Shown: positions 1 to 13,745 of the stretch, one piece after another
Numbering within the stretch: position 1 is the stretch's first letter
How the letters are laid out: every line of letters begins with the position of its first letter
NCBI RefSeq assembly: GCF_014839805.1
Contig: NC_051130.1
Coordinates: 4,960,001 to 5,024,000, forward strand
DNA length: 64,000 bases
Source of the DNA: Manduca sexta
Lineage: Eukaryota > Arthropoda > Insecta > Lepidoptera > Sphingidae
Direction: 5' to 3'
The notes under the pieces: model-generated
The model's input: only the letters and a program-made list of their open reading frames with translations
Databases searched by the model: none
Told to the model about the DNA's origin: nothing
Made by a program: the position numbers and the translations under genes

Positions 1-1360
1 TGGACTTTTTCGAGGTATAAATAATATATGAAGTGGATTTTAACAAAAGCTATAAAAGCCGGAGTGTTTACGCCGAACGACTTGTATAATGATGAGTATT
101 TAATAAGGTTACATTTAAACCGGTATGCAATACATTTTGTCGGTTTTCTAAATTATTAACACTGTGTATAAAAGCAATGAAAAGGCGCTGGTAAATGGAA
201 CGCGAATAATAAACGGATATCACAAAATCTATAATTCTTGCTAGATTTTTTTTATCTTAGGTTATATTGCTGCACTCTTTGCCTCAAACTCTCGCTACTG
301 GCAAAATCAGGAAAGAAGCCAATTTAGGGAAAAATGAATCTTGTGTCACATTTTTAAGTAGTCGCTAGTATACTTTAAAAATGTCTTCTTGCAAGTACAC
401 TTGCCTGATGAAATGAAAATAATTAATAGATTTTTTTTCATGGATAATATATTTGTTAGCATAAGATTAAAATGAAAAACCCTTCCATAGTATACGGCGC
501 ACATTGATATAGTTTTTTTTTTATATTTGACAGATTACTATCACAGAGAAAGTGCTTAAATATAAAAGTCTATCAGATATAAATCAGGTAAGGCTAAGAT
601 TTTGACTCAAGTATAACTCGCCTACGTTGGAATCCTTAAAGTTCAAATTTACGGTCCGTTGCAATAAGTTTAATTTGTTAATTATGAAGTTTGTTCAACG
701 ACTGTTAGTGTGTACTTGTGTATGCCGTTTGCCAGCGGTTTTGAAGTATTGATTTCAAAATACATATTAATCGCTTTCGGTTATCGTAGAATTGGGGATT
801 TATTTTAAAGGATTGGCTATTTTGTTGTTAGAATATGAACCTTATTGTTTTTGGTTATTGGAAAATCAACCCAATAGCAAAATTTGGATTTTCTGAAGAT
901 AAATATATTTTTTTCTATATAAATTGTGTATATATCCTTATTTGCGTATAAGGTACTCAACAGAAATCTTTACACTTTGTATTGAATTTAAGATTTGCCA
1001 ACCATAAACTTCTCTTTGAACCCCAATAAAATAATGATGTTTCTTTTATCGGTCTGTAAATACCATTTTCTCACTATTCCAGTGGATTTCTTGGCAGGCC
1101 CTTACTTGGGTTCAATAAAACGAGACTATAAAAGCTTAAAGGTTTTACGAATTGAAACAACTTAAAACGAGTTTGTAACATGATTGCAATTATTGGAGAC
1201 AAAGGATTTTAGCCGTTCCTTGTAATCGGAGACAATGGTTCAAACAACTAACGTTTGAACGACTTGATACTTTAACTTTACCTTGCTTAATGACTAGTTA
1301 TATCTAGGCTCAACATCACTTGTTATTTAGATTTTTTCACTGACAATAGTTTTGTATATA
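1..1360. other. No gene recognised
   Basis: AT-rich sequence with stops in all frames; no repeat family or RNA gene recognised. Confidence 0.6.
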
Positions 1361-1586
1361 TAACTAATAGCTTTTGCTCGCGGCTTTGCCCCCGTAATAT
1401 AGTTTTTCCGGGATAAAAGTATTATTCCACTGTATATTTTCCCGGGATAAGAAATGGCCCAATTTCTTTCTAAGCTCACAAACTATCTTCATTCAAAATT
1501 TCATTGATATTAGTTCAGTAGTCCAACTGTGAAAGGGTATCAGACAAATAGATATTGTTACTTTCGCGTTTATAATATTAGTATGA
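1361..1586 (+). repeat. RTE-like LINE 3' tail fragment
   Basis: 'aatagcttttgctcgcggct' 'ttgccc', two 'cgggataa' blocks, and the closing 'tactttcgcgtttataatat' 'tagtatg' are the recurrent end of lepidopteran RTE-type retroposon tails. No coding sequence is left. Confidence 0.7.
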
Positions 1587-2062
1587 ATAATCATACGATG
1601 TTATGAAAATAAGTATGTTATGTTACAATTTATGTCACCGTGTGGATAGTCCATTTGATTATCAATTGTTAATATTAATTCTGTATACCCATACAACCAG
1701 AAGAATGTATAACTATTACGGAGGAATAGATAGGAGAAAAGAAAAGGGGATTAATAGGGTCTCTAAGAAACTTAATGAATATAGTCCACTGTCCAACCTA
1801 CTAAAAGAAACAGTTGCAAGTCACGTCCGGTCTTCTGTAAGACAGTGTTATTGCCGTCTCTTAACTAAATGACTGCTACTTACTGTACCTAATAAGGGAG
1901 CGAAGTATCGAAATATTGTTCACAGATTTAGCACAAGACAATCTCTTCTTCTTTTACCTATCTGAATATGAATTTCGACCATGGCGGCTAATCTCAACGG
2001 AGATCAGCCATCTGGCTGATTGACGCAAGATATATTATAGCGCATATGTGGGTGTGCAATAA

Positions 2063-2328
2063 ACAGGTGCACTCTCTGTTTTAACATACTCCGGTGAGAC
2101 GGCAATCCCACATGAATGGATTAACGTCTTTTTGGGCTTTCCAAAACACGGTTGTATGGCACCGTCAACTTCCTGACACTGATCTGCGACTGAGTAATTT
2201 TTTAACATTTGATAACCCAGTCACATTATTTTTGGTCTGACCCGGCATTCCAACCCAAGACCTCAGCGCGATAGTCGTGATCGTACCATATACACTTTAC
2301 AACTATGCCATCGAGGCAGTTGGGATTA
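2063..2328 (-). mobile_element. tRNA-derived SINE (family B)
   Basis: Read on the minus strand, the head has CCTCGATGGCATAGTTG (A-box-like) and GGGTTGGAATGCC (degraded B-box) before GGTCAGACC. The body ends in a GATTGCCGTCTCACCGGAGT block. The head resembles that of the SINE at 61530, but the body differs. No clear target duplication was found. Confidence 0.6.
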
Positions 2329-2396
2329 CCTGTCCTCAATTCTCCCATGAGTTAATAATATATATACAATGCACTTTAACATAATCAAGCAAGTAT

Positions 2397-2728
2397 AAAT
2401 AAAAATAAATAATATCAGCCCCGTATTATATACTTGCCCACTGCTGAGCACGGGCCTCCTCTACGACTGAGAGGGATTAGGCCTTAGTGCACCACGCTGA
2501 CCTAGTGCGGATTGGTAGACTTCACACACCTTCGAAATTCCTATAGAGAACTTCTAAGATGTGCAGGTTTCCTCACGATGTTTTCCTACACCGTTAAAGC
2601 GAACGATATATTCACAAAGAATACATACATGATTTTTAGAAAAATCAGAGGTGTGTGCCCTTGGGATTTGAACCTGCGGACATTCGTCTTGGCAGTCCGT
2701 TTCACACCCAACTAGGCTATCGCCGCTT
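2397..2728 (-). mobile_element. tRNA-derived lepidopteran SINE (family A), copy 1
   Basis: The head is at the right: on the minus strand it begins AAGCGGCGATAGCCTAGTTG, an A-box-like promoter, followed by a B-box-like GGTTCAAATCC. The body ends in the conserved block 'cactgctgagcacgggcctcc' read on the plus strand. A 15-bp target duplication with one mismatch flanks it: TAATCAAGCAAGTAT at 2382-2396 and TAATCGAGCAAGTAT at 2729-2743. The A-rich tail is at 2397-2412. Confidence 0.88.
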
Positions 2729-2743
2729 TAATCGAGCAAGTAT

Positions 2744-4339
2744 TCAGGATATATTTGATGTCGAAATGCGACAATAAATTATCTTTAGTGTGCCACATAA
2801 CGGGTTGTGTTCGCGGAACGTGGCTACATTAAAAGGTCATCAGCAAATCTCCATCGTTCACTGTAAATTGTAAATGTACTTTAAATAAACGTGTGAATCA
2901 TTGAAGCCCTCTCAGTATTGGAAACCTGTTTCCATCGGTGGAATACTATAATACAGGGTTGGTATTATTATGAATTGTTAGAAAATCCAATATTTAGATA
3001 CAAATTGATGTTGTAATTAAATTCCTCTCGTTTCGTTTTTTGTGTTTCCAATATAAAAGATCAATCATCGTGGATCTTATTTGAAGGCATCCGAAGTGAT
3101 ATCTTTTTTAAGGTCCCTCTTGACCTCAATCTGGCCATGATACAGATTCTTTCAAGGGGTATAAAAACTAAACTGAAACAGAGTGTAGTGATTTTCTATG
3201 GTTCAGATTAATGGAGACTTTATGTGTTGCGAGGTCCAGTAGATCTTTTTAACAAGTTCGCGTAATGATCGTCTTCACACTACAAATCACCCTTTGTGTT
3301 TGTTTCGTGCAAGGATATTTTTATTTCTCCAGCATTTAAGAGATATGTTTGAATTGCGGTTTTATGGTTTAATTTCCGAAATTATATACTTTACGCCAGT
3401 TTACTTACAATTGTAAAGTTATATATGTGTACGGACAAAATTATTTTAAGGCACACTGTCTCTAATTAACGATATGTCGATTGCAGTAGTGATACGATAT
3501 CTACAAGTCTAATCTTGGGTCTATGTTTGCTATAATTAAATATATCTGACGGCATATACTCTGGGAGGCATTATAGAACTATAAGTATACAATTAATAGT
3601 AAGTGTCTGTTGTCTCAAACATAATGAAATAAAGTATTATAGACCAAACACACCTTGTTCAAATTAGTTTAGTGTGTCCAAAAAATACTTCATATTACCT
3701 ACATAGCCCGAATCACCACCTTCATCACCTTCCAGCATATTTGCTTAAAACATTTTTTTTATATCTTCAAATTCTCAAGTATTATTTTCTACCAAACAAC
3801 CCTGAAACTGATTAGCTCGTTAGAAATAGATAAGTAATTAAAGCTTGCGGAATTAATTAACTATGCGCTGCGAGACGGGGCATCAAAGATTGTACAAACA
3901 AGTCGTTCCAGAAAGTTCACTGTTAATAGTCACCTTGATGAACGTTAGTTAATGCATTAAAGACTTGATAGAACATGGGAAAACTGGTACATTCTGCAGC
4001 TGTTTGAATAATTATCGTTCGAAATGGATGTATCAAGGTCTGTGGCTCTTTTATATGGTTTAAGGCTCGCGCAGACGCCATATTGTTTCCAAGATTAGAA
4101 CGCCGTATGAAATTGATAGTTGCTTAAGTAAGTTTTGTATGACGGTGGGACTATCCGGCAGGAATCAGCCAAAATTAAACCAAACTTTTCATCTGTTATG
4201 TTAAACGGTCTCGTAAAGACTAGTTATAAGTCGTGCCTTTATCTGTGTTATAGTTCTTTACAATAAAAGTTAAAGGAACCGTATTTATTCTATACAAATT
4301 TGGTTTATATATTACCAGAATAAGCTCTATTTCTATCCA
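2744..4339. other. No gene recognised
   Basis: AT-rich single-copy-looking sequence. Nothing beyond short chance frames. Confidence 0.6.
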
Positions 4340-4530
4340 TACGATATTATAAAGAGGTAAAAGTTTGTGAGATTATTTGTAGAGGCTTGTCTCCAGAACT
4401 ACTGAACAGATCTCGCAAATTAATTTTATATGCTATAGGCTAGTTTATTCCCAGTACATATAAATTATAAAGCTGCTCTTTTATCCCGGAACACCTTTTC
4501 AAGCGGGCGGAGTTGCGAGCAAAAGCTCTA
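4340..4530 (-). repeat. RTE-like LINE 3' tail fragment
   Basis: 'ctcttttatcccggaacacc' and 'ggagttgcgagcaaaagctc' are the reverse complement of the 'gagcttttgctcgcaactcc ... ccgggataaaa' start of such tails; 'gaactactgaacagatctcg' matches the usual internal block. Confidence 0.65.
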
Positions 4531-6758
4531 CCTAAAATTTAAAACCCATTGTAAAATTGTTAAAAAAACATTTCAAAACCTTTCTCATTTATTATATTAA
4601 TTGGATAGATTATATTATATCCTATGTTGTCGTATTTCGTTCAATAAACCCTTCATTCGAGGCTTAATACGACCTACGCCGATCTTTGCGTTGAGTAGGG
4701 TTCATGTCTATATTCGAAGGACAATGTACACTTCACAGTAATGAGCAATTTTGTTGTTCTTACCAATATCTAAACGCGAAATATTGACAATATGGTTGGG
4801 TAATGAATGTTAGAAGTAAATGCAGAAACCTAAGGGTAAAATTTTACACAGATAGACTATAAATAACCTAAATTAACATGCACGTTTACTTTTGCATGTT
4901 AATCTAGGATAAATGCATACAATGGGACTTCTATTCATTCTACGCAACTGTGGTTGTTTTACGTAATAGTATAAAATGAATTAAAGTTTGTTATCAGTGT
5001 GATTTATTGAAATAGTTTTAAAGTATTATGTAAGTATGTATTTTAATTTTGCTATAGGTAAATATACCCAAGATTCCACGGTTTACAGTTGACGTAAGCT
5101 ATATCTATTTTTTTCTCCGTAAACATGCTTACGTAAATGTTGTAAAAAACCTATTTTAAAGAAAAAGGAAGCTGAGAACAGTATAAAATGTATTTAAATA
5201 CTAGCAATAAAATATAGCGTTGGCGCAGATGTAGGCTATTAGTGGCTAGCTCGCGGCCGGCCGCACATGTATCATTACTAAACTAAAATATTCACATTTC
5301 GTTTAAAATCTACTCTACGCTAAATTGTTCCCGAGTTTCTGTATATAAAACACTACTAATTAATTTACATTTTCCGTCTTTTTACTGCACTGAGTTTTAT
5401 AATTCTTTAAAGGGATATGCAAAGGATGTTTGAGCATACAGCCACATTAACCAGTTATAAATATTTTACTTCAGTGTGGGAATTTAAGTGATGGTAAACG
5501 GTGTATATTTAAAACAACAAAATTTTATTTATTTTGTTCGTGCAATACACTGTGAAAAAACATTGTATGTGTATTTTAATTTGCATGCAAAGATGGCATT
5601 GTGGACAGCCCATCAATATAGCCAGAGGGAGATTATTGTCTAGATACTAGTATTAGAATGAAACATGGGGTTGTTAAGGTAAACGCGAAGTGCTTATAAT
5701 TTACTCTGTCAGAAAAGACGAGGTATGTAGAGAATTTTTTGTTAAGATATTTTTTCGTGCACGCAATAGGTTATTAAACTATGCAGAGTTAATATTAACG
5801 ACTAAGTTACAAAATACCTTGCTAATTATACGAGCATTTATAAAATTCTTAAAACAAGGTAGATTTTAAACAAAATTATATTTTAAGAATTCGAAATACC
5901 TTTTGTGTACATGACTGACGGTTTCGAATTTTTTTTCGCTCCCAAAACAATATCGTTAGCTCGTCATTTTTGGTTTTATGGAACAAAAGCTTCCATCGAA
6001 ACCTCTGCGAAATAATCGGCATTCGAAGGCATAAAAATGCAGTCGGATTTATTTTTTCCTTTTTTGGACACAGCCCCTACAACGTAGTACTTAAATGTTC
6101 TTTTTGACCTGGATACGGGTATAATATATTTCAGTTTCGACCCTCGGTCCATCATACTCCACTTTCTACCGTGAAAAATGATGTGTTGGAAAAGAAATTA
6201 TTACTTGAAGGCGTTAGTTTCATTCCTAACCTATTTTGTGAGTTTTTTTTTTGTCACATACATGCTTCATCATTTATATACTTATGTGTTAAAGATTTTA
6301 ACATGCAGCTCTCTATTTTGTTTCAATGTTAATAGGTCAAGAATAAAAATATACTTTGATACGTAGATCATTATTTAAAATCTTTCACTCAGTGTCAAAA
6401 TAAAAGGAACTCACATCCTGTGAACAAGTTGTAAGGCATCGAACCTTTTGTGATTTTACCTCACAGGAATTTGCGGCGAGTCAGTGATAAAAATAACCTC
6501 TTGACGGCTATTTTAATTAGCATACTTCATTTATTTACGGACCTGTTTGTGGTACACATCGTTTGTGGTTAAATATTGTTTGAATTATTCTAATTATTTG
6601 TCTCGCTTCACTGGCTGAATCTGTTTGTGCGCTAAGGTTCTGGAAGTTTCCGAGGGTTAATGTAACGCTTTATGGCAGGTTACGTGCGCGGAATTTAGAT
6701 TGCTAAAATTAGTATTTGTTTTTACCGTGACGTGGAATTCTTTAAAATCTTAGACATA
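4531..6758. other. No gene recognised; one GC palindrome
   Basis: AT-rich. The only standout is the 12-bp palindrome GCGGCCGGCCGC at 5253-5264. The 62-codon frame at 6178 is Phe/Tyr/Leu rich with no motif and looks like chance. Confidence 0.55.
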
Positions 6759-7053
6759 TAAATAGGGTCATTTTGTAATATTATTTTGTATTGATTAATT
6801 AACAATATTTGCGCGTGACGTATTTTATCATGTACACAATACTATAGTCGAAACAATTAAATTTGCTGTAACCCCATTCCTGAAGAACAATTAAATTAAT
6901 TAAATAGCCGAATAAATAGGGTCATTTCATTATAGTATATTGTATAGATTTATTAAATAATATTTACACGTGACGTATTTTAACATGTACTATAGTCGAA
7001 ACAATTAAATTTGTAACCCCATTTCTGAAGAACAATTAAATTAATTAAATAGC
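6759..7053. repeat. Two-copy tandem duplication (unit ~142-153 bp)
   Basis: 'ataaatagggtcatttt' starts unit 1 at 6759 and unit 2 ('ataaatagggtcatttc') at 6912. Both run through 'cgtgacgtatttta', 'ctatagtcgaaacaattaaa' and 'ctgaagaacaattaaattaa' 'ttaaatagc'. Unit 2 is about 11 bp shorter. Confidence 0.85.
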
Positions 7054-7836
7054 ATTAATCCGAACCGTGCCTAAACCCAACCAGATGTTAAACCGGCAAT
7101 AAATCACAAACGATATACGAAAACGTTATCGTCTGTCGGAATTAATACAATTAACATAACATATTGGAAATGGCCGCTGACGGTTTTTAGCTGGGCGCAG
7201 GCCAATAGCCAAAACCAAAACGTTATTGAAGTAGCGAGCGATAGCTTATATTATGTTATAAATGATTAAAATGGTCAGTGTGGATTTTAGTTTGGTTATT
7301 TTGTGGTGTGTGAATTATTCGTAAAGTTTTGTTGCTTTGAAAATTATAATTCATAATGGGTATTCACGTTCTATTTTAGTAATGGTTGATTAAATTCTAT
7401 AGATCATTGCGAAATTTTATTGTACAATATCCATACAAATATAAGTAGATAAAAAAATATCGAATACGTACTAAAAATTACACCCTTATTTGTACTTATA
7501 CTTATAAAACTTTATGTACCGTTCTTTAATGTAACAAAAACTGTGGTTTTGAACTACATACGCGTTGGTTATATGAAATCCTCATGGCAGCGAAGGGTTA
7601 CGCATTTTACGGTATGTGTCGTTTGCAGTGTAATCTTCTTGAACCCTTTTATCCTATCGTTTTGTTTCCATACTGCCGTTACCTCGCCACATTTCGTCGA
7701 CAATTTTCCGAATTGCCCTAAACTTTCTGCGGGTGGGTAGTTAGAAACGTTCAATTCTTTTATTATTACTTGGTCTTACGTATGTGTGTGTCCGGGATAA
7801 CACCGACTGCTTTGTCTCTTTTTGGTATCGGTAGTA

Positions 7837-8038
7837 CAGTCAGCCAGAAAAGTAGTTGAACAAATTCAAAATTTCAAATTGCCTAGACACTTTTGTGTTC
7901 ATATGAACAATCAATTTTTCTTTATTAAAGTAAACTTCAAAAGGTTTACTTTATTTAAGATACAGTAATATATAGATTGAAGTTAAGCAAGAGAAGCGTT
8001 TTGAAGTTTTGAATTCATTCAACCACTTTTGCTGCCTG
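7837..8038. mobile_element. Palindromic mariner-type MITE, 202 bp
   Basis: Long terminal inverted repeats of about 42 bp: the left starts CAGTCAGCCAGAAAAGTAGT and the reverse complement of the right starts CAGGCAGCAAAAGTGGTTGA; both continue into TTCAAAA/TTTCAA-type sequence. TA flanks each end (7835-7836 and 8039-8040), consistent with Tc1/mariner insertion. The centre has its own hairpin (AAAGTAAAC ... GTTTACTTT around 7928-7953). There is no coding capacity, so it depends on a transposase elsewhere. Its ends are unlike those of the maT elements in this window. Confidence 0.75.
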
Positions 8039-11000
8039 TACATTATCTTTATATATTCCATCATAGCCTCCATAGTTTATATCTGATTTTGCCTATGTAA
8101 AATACGTACAAAGTAATAATTAATATATTTCATAGTAGTATTCGACAACCAATTAGGACAGACCACAACATTAGCATCGTCAATCACGTTCAAATTGGCC
8201 GCTTACCTTTTCTGATTCTAGGAATTATGATTATTACCAAACTCAACTGTAAATTTTGATACGGGCTCCATTTCTCACAAAATAGCTCATAACTAATGGT
8301 CGCGTGTAGTTTTGAAATCGTTAAAAGTAATCGATTGGAATTAAACCAGTAAATCAAACTTGTTTTTGTTGCCCGCTTTATTTGACATATCGCGATCAAT
8401 ATGTCAGATTGGAAAAAAACAAGAAATTATTTTCCGATTCATTCATCGCGTTCGAATTTTAAAAACAAGCACAAAGAAAGAAGGACTTGGTTACAAAAAG
8501 AAATACTTTTATGTCACCAATATTTCTTCGCATGACGTCGCAACATTTTATACTATAAACCTCCATACATGCACGCCTGATCAAAGTTAAGCCAAGTATT
8601 AGCATACAAAAATTAGAAAATGCAAAATCCGCTTCACTCAGTTTGGCCTGGTAAATTCCCTCAAAGTGTTTTGAGCTGCTAGGAAACAACAATCGCTTAA
8701 AAATTGCTATTTTTAAATTAAAACTGTATGTATCACACATTTTTTTTACAAAATAAATAATTTAAACTTATTTGAATATCTTAATTTACTAATCTTCATT
8801 TAAATGAAATTTATCAATAATTTAAAGCCGTTATACACGTTGGCCGAGCCTTGCCAAGTGAAGCCCAATACATACGTGTAGTATTTGTGTAGCCTTTCCA
8901 TCGCTTAGTCTTGATTGCCTAGTTGGTCGAGTTAGGGCAAGCGCCAACGCCTGTAAAACTCTTTTATCGTAACATGACATAACTCGGAGTCGCTGGTGAT
9001 TACTTATCTCACTTATATATACAATAAATACTTATAGCTCAGAACGTGTGGGTAGCTCCAAAAAACTCGTTGGTATTGGTCGCTTGCAATGGTTTTTTCA
9101 AACTTTCCATACGTGGAGACGATGACACTCGGCTTGTATTAATAACAACAGCCTAAACACGCGTTGGCGTAATCTGGATCAACATGAATAGCTAGCATAT
9201 CACCAGTATGATATTTTCTTAATTTACTCAGTTTATATTCGAATTTCAAGATATATTAAAGCTGGTTTTAATATGATATACAATCAGATTTAAAAATATT
9301 AAAATGAATATAGTTAAACCTCAGAACACACAATAAACAAAGATGTTAGCAAATATCCCATATTTGTTTTTGAACGCACGTGGCCGTTTATTAACTTCAT
9401 TAAGTCACGTGACATTGACAGCTAAAACTGCCGGCCGACACGCTAACCTTGTAAGTGCATTATTTTGCTGCGAGTGTTTTTGCAACATTTTCACGCGAAT
9501 TAATTTGGAGCACGTATTGAGCACGAGAACCGCACCTCAAACACCAAGTACGGAGTGCTCAACGTTCTAGTGACGATTAACGTTCGTTCCAACCGTAAAT
9601 ATCTTTTAATATACGATTACTTTTTATTTACATGTTGAGATAAAAATAGGTTTTAATGTAACAGTGTTTCATTTTTAAAAATCTAGATTAACGAGTCTAA
9701 TAAACATTTTGTGTCGTTGGAATCTTAAAATATACTTGTTTTGTCTAAGGTATTATTGGTAGGTACTTGAGTATATTATTAAAGCTATTATGTTGAACTC
9801 AAGTGGCAGTTGTATCACATCTTACTTATTTTGGTATATATATAGTTAACAAACATACAAGTTCTAGCGTTTTATAGGTTATGCAGCGAAATAAATAAAA
9901 CATCGGGTCACGCACGCCTTCCGGATATTGCAACACTTCTCCATTTTATATTACATTTTACGAGGATATTTTATGAAAACGGTTCTTTCTCGATAATTTA
10001 TAGATCTCTTAAAATCTGAAGATGTTTTCTATAGGTTTGGATTCGACATGTGGATTGGGGTTTTGATTGCGATGAAAATTCTGAATATAAGTAAAATCTT
10101 TAGTACATGTGGAATTGAAGTATGTCGGTGTTGATGGAGACTTCGAGATTTTAGTAGGAATGAATATTTTAGTAGGAATTAATATTTCATTTTTATCGAA
10201 TCTACAAATTGTGCTTTTGACTATATGAGACGTAAATGTCGTATGTCTAATGAGATTTAAATATTGTATGTAAATATTAGTCGCATGTAAAAGAAAATAT
10301 TATCTATAAAGTATTTCATGTAAATCTAATCTCAAAATATTTGGCAAAAGCGCTACAATTGAGGTAGCAATACAAACAAAAGATTTACACGAAGAATCTT
10401 TCTCCGCCTCGCGTGTTGTTAGAGGCAAAAGTTACTCTCCGCAAATATAGTTGCATAATTCTAATTTGCATGTCAATTTTACACTTTGTATGAAAAATAA
10501 CGAAAAACGCGTGTTCACTAAAGAATAAAGAGAAGATATTTTTTACTTTCCTTATGTATACCAGCTTATTAGTATCATCTATCACGGAATACTTATACAC
10601 AGCTAAAAGTGTGGAAATAAAAATCGCAAGTATGCGTGTAAATTCCGCTACAATTCGATGAATAATTAAATCATGTATTGATGATATTAGCGTGCGGAGG
10701 CGGAGTAAAATCTAATCTTGGCAAGTTACACTCAGCGCGTTAGGGTTGTCAAAACTGATTATCTAATTAGTATCGGATCGCGTTGCGGGGCTGTTAATTT
10801 CAGAGATGTTACACGATCAAAGTCAAGGATGGCTCGAGCTGAATTTACATTAGAATCGATTATTACGTTAACATTACAGTTTACTTTGTTAATTTGTTAT
10901 AGATTAGCAGAGCTCATTTCGATATAACATTCACTATAAATATAAATTAAAGTAATTATTTCATTTTTTAAACAATAAAAAATAATTATAATAGTCATAC

Positions 11001-13430
11001 TTCGGCGATATTTCGTCGCAAAATTATCCTATTTTAATTTTATACTTCATTGAACTTCTTGAAGAAAAGTTACATAATTACATAGTAAATTCTTCGTCAT
11101 AAAAATAGACCTCTAGTTAATATGCTATTATTATTATCTGGCGAGGACCTCATAACATTAATGTGCGAGAAAATTGAACTAACAACGAATAAACCTCTCT
11201 CAACACGTCACAAAGATGACTTTATTTACTAAAACAAAGTCTACAGCCTTGGATTATAGACATGACTTTTCTAGAAACTTCAGACGCAAATCTTTCGCAT
11301 CGGTAAAGAGCACCACGGACATCGAGGTACGTAAACATGGCACAGGTCTTTAGCAAAAGCCTTTATACTTACGCTCTTTGATATCAAACAGTGGACAGAG
11401 GCCTTCCCTTCTTTTAATGTACGATGTTGAAGAATCATTTTCTCAAATTGGTTGGGAATCAACAATTAATTTAAATGCCTACAAATTCTTTGTTTCAATC
11501 AATCAATAGGCTATCCAGAGTCCAGCAGGTGGTAGGATCATATCTTATCCAATGAATCTGCATAAGTGTTACTAAATTGACAATCGCAGACTTGTAACAA
11601 TTTTGCGAAATACGCACGCACAATTTCTTTCCATGATACCAAATAGCCCCATCATGATCGCTTATACCTTACGTATGAACTAAGGAAGCATCCTACTTTA
11701 TTAAAAACTCACACTACAAACTAAGCAAGTTATAAAACTAATCAATTAAATACCTAATTGAAAATTAAAAACACCAAATTACCTAAGAATGAAAGCAATC
11801 CAAAAGGGAAACTTAATGCTTCAAGTTGAACTATCGTGGATGAAACAATGGTGATTTCAATCTGCAGTTCCCAGCTACCGCCTCACGACCTGACGTGCAA
11901 GTTTGATGACCGCATTGTTGCGGTTTGCAAGGCGTCATGGAGCGCTATAAGTTTACTGCTCGGCCATTTTGCGTGCTTTCAATAGTTACTGAGGGTCAAT
12001 GGTTCGTGTTGTTGGTATGGATTTTCGAGTTTATTGAAGTCAATGACGTTTTATGAAACATCTTAGATTGAAGTAGAGTTTATTATAACGGATGATGTTG
12101 ACTGTTATCTACAACAATTATCAAATATATCTTTATGGTGATTGTTATCGTTGAATTTGTAAAACTGATAAAATACTTGTAATTCGATGTGGTGTGTGGA
12201 ATTTTTATTCTGCTTTTTATTATGAAGTACCTATCTGACCAGGAAAATAAAAATCCTGCTTAGGCGCGTCACTTTAGCTTTTTCGTTAGTGAACTTGTAC
12301 TGATAAGAAAATAGGGCCATATATTACAAGATGGCGGAGATTTTATTTTCAATCCAAACTATACAAATTAATAAATACTTGGGTCTATCATTAAAATACA
12401 TAATGCTGTTCATGATTCATGTGGTTCCACGTTTTTCTATCAGCGACGCAAAAAATTAAGAGCTAAGTAGTTATGAGCATGATAAAAACTTGTTTATTTT
12501 CATATATTTTAAGCTAAGTCGTATACAAATCGATTCGAAAATCATACTGATTGGGTAGATATATTTGGTGATCCTTGAAAATAGAATTTATAGTAAGAAA
12601 TAAAACTTACTCATTAGCATTAGTAATTAGACTCACATGCCTAATTCTGCAATTAAAAGGAAAATGTGTCGCTTAAAATGTTTCCAATGAGTTAAAATCA
12701 AATGACGAGTTGCAAATCTTAAGAGAAATATCGATAGAAACGCTTCCATATTTTACCTCTGTAATAACATTCATGGAAATTACGAGTCACAAGATACTAC
12801 TTATTTACGACTCTTTTTTTTCGAATCCGAACCAGCGAAGCGTATTTCTTTGTATCGCAATTGCGTCTGAAACTTATGATTTTAACTTACATTCACGCGC
12901 AGAAACTATAAAATTCAATTGTACAAAAGGTTAGAGCTGGAGCCAAAAGATCGTCGCAAAGAAGATAATCGCCGAGTTGAAAAATGCTTGCAAAAAATAA
13001 TGTAGACTTAAATATGCAGTTAGAACACTAAGGTTTAGGAACTTATTCTTCGTTTTTTGTTATGTCACCACTTTTATTAACGTGAAGGTTGTGAATATAT
13101 TTTATTGATGATTTGGATGCAATTGGGCATCCATATAGATGACTTGGTTCTTAGCCAAGACAGATTTTTACAATCGTAAACTTTAATAGAAAACGAGAAA
13201 AGAAATGTATGGCAATTTCATATCCTAGCCATAGACTAATCGATCGGGTATGTTATTCCAGTATATATTTTTTGTTTTCTATTAGCATTAACGATTGTTG
13301 AAAGGCGTGTTGTTTGTGTCCAATGGAGTAACATATAAGCTGCTTTTATTCCGTAAAAGAACACAGAGGGATTTCTCGAAACAATCTTTGACGTAGGCGG
13401 AGCCACGAGCAACACCAGGGATTCATTTAT
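8039..13430. other. No gene recognised
   Basis: 5.4 kb of AT-rich sequence with only short frames. A weak inverted pair (ttatacacgttggccgagcc near 8832 and gggcaagcgccaacgcctgt near 8936) may be a decayed MITE of about 125 bp. Confidence 0.55.
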
Positions 13431-13745
13431 AATTTTTTTTGTTGTTGTTTTGAATGACGAGACGAGCTTGCCGTTCGCCTGATGGTAAGCGATACAACCA
13501 CCCATAAACAGCAGAAACACCATCCAACACCTTGAATTACAAAGTATTCCACTGCGCTCGACATCCAAAGACATGAGATGTTAAGTCTTATTATGTCCAG
13601 TAGTTACAGTAGCTGCAATGTTATAATATTCCTCAGACAAAAACACAACAGTGACTATACGCTTCTACTTGGCGGCCGAAATAGACATTGCGGTAGTACC
13701 TACCCAGGCGGACCTTCACATATGATAGACCTACCACCAGTAGGT
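13431..13745 (+). repeat. Lepidopteran dispersed repeat (class uncertain)
   Basis: 'acgagcttgccgttcgcctg' 'atggtaagcgatac', 'catccaacaccttgaattac', 'gacatgagatgttaagtctt' 'attatgtccagtag' and 'agacattgcggtagtaccta' 'cccaggcgg' form a text I know as a recurrent interspersed repeat in moths. Open frames here are by-products of the repeat. Confidence 0.68.

Noticed and set aside
2512..2715. Open frame near 2.5 kb, with equivalents at 54496-54744 and 56149-56406
   Set aside because: They fall within tRNA-derived SINE copies; shared translation reflects the repeat.
9070..9090. 15-base word TTGGTCGCTTGCAAT shared with 21193
   Set aside because: Flanks do not match; one such coincidence is expected in 64 kb.
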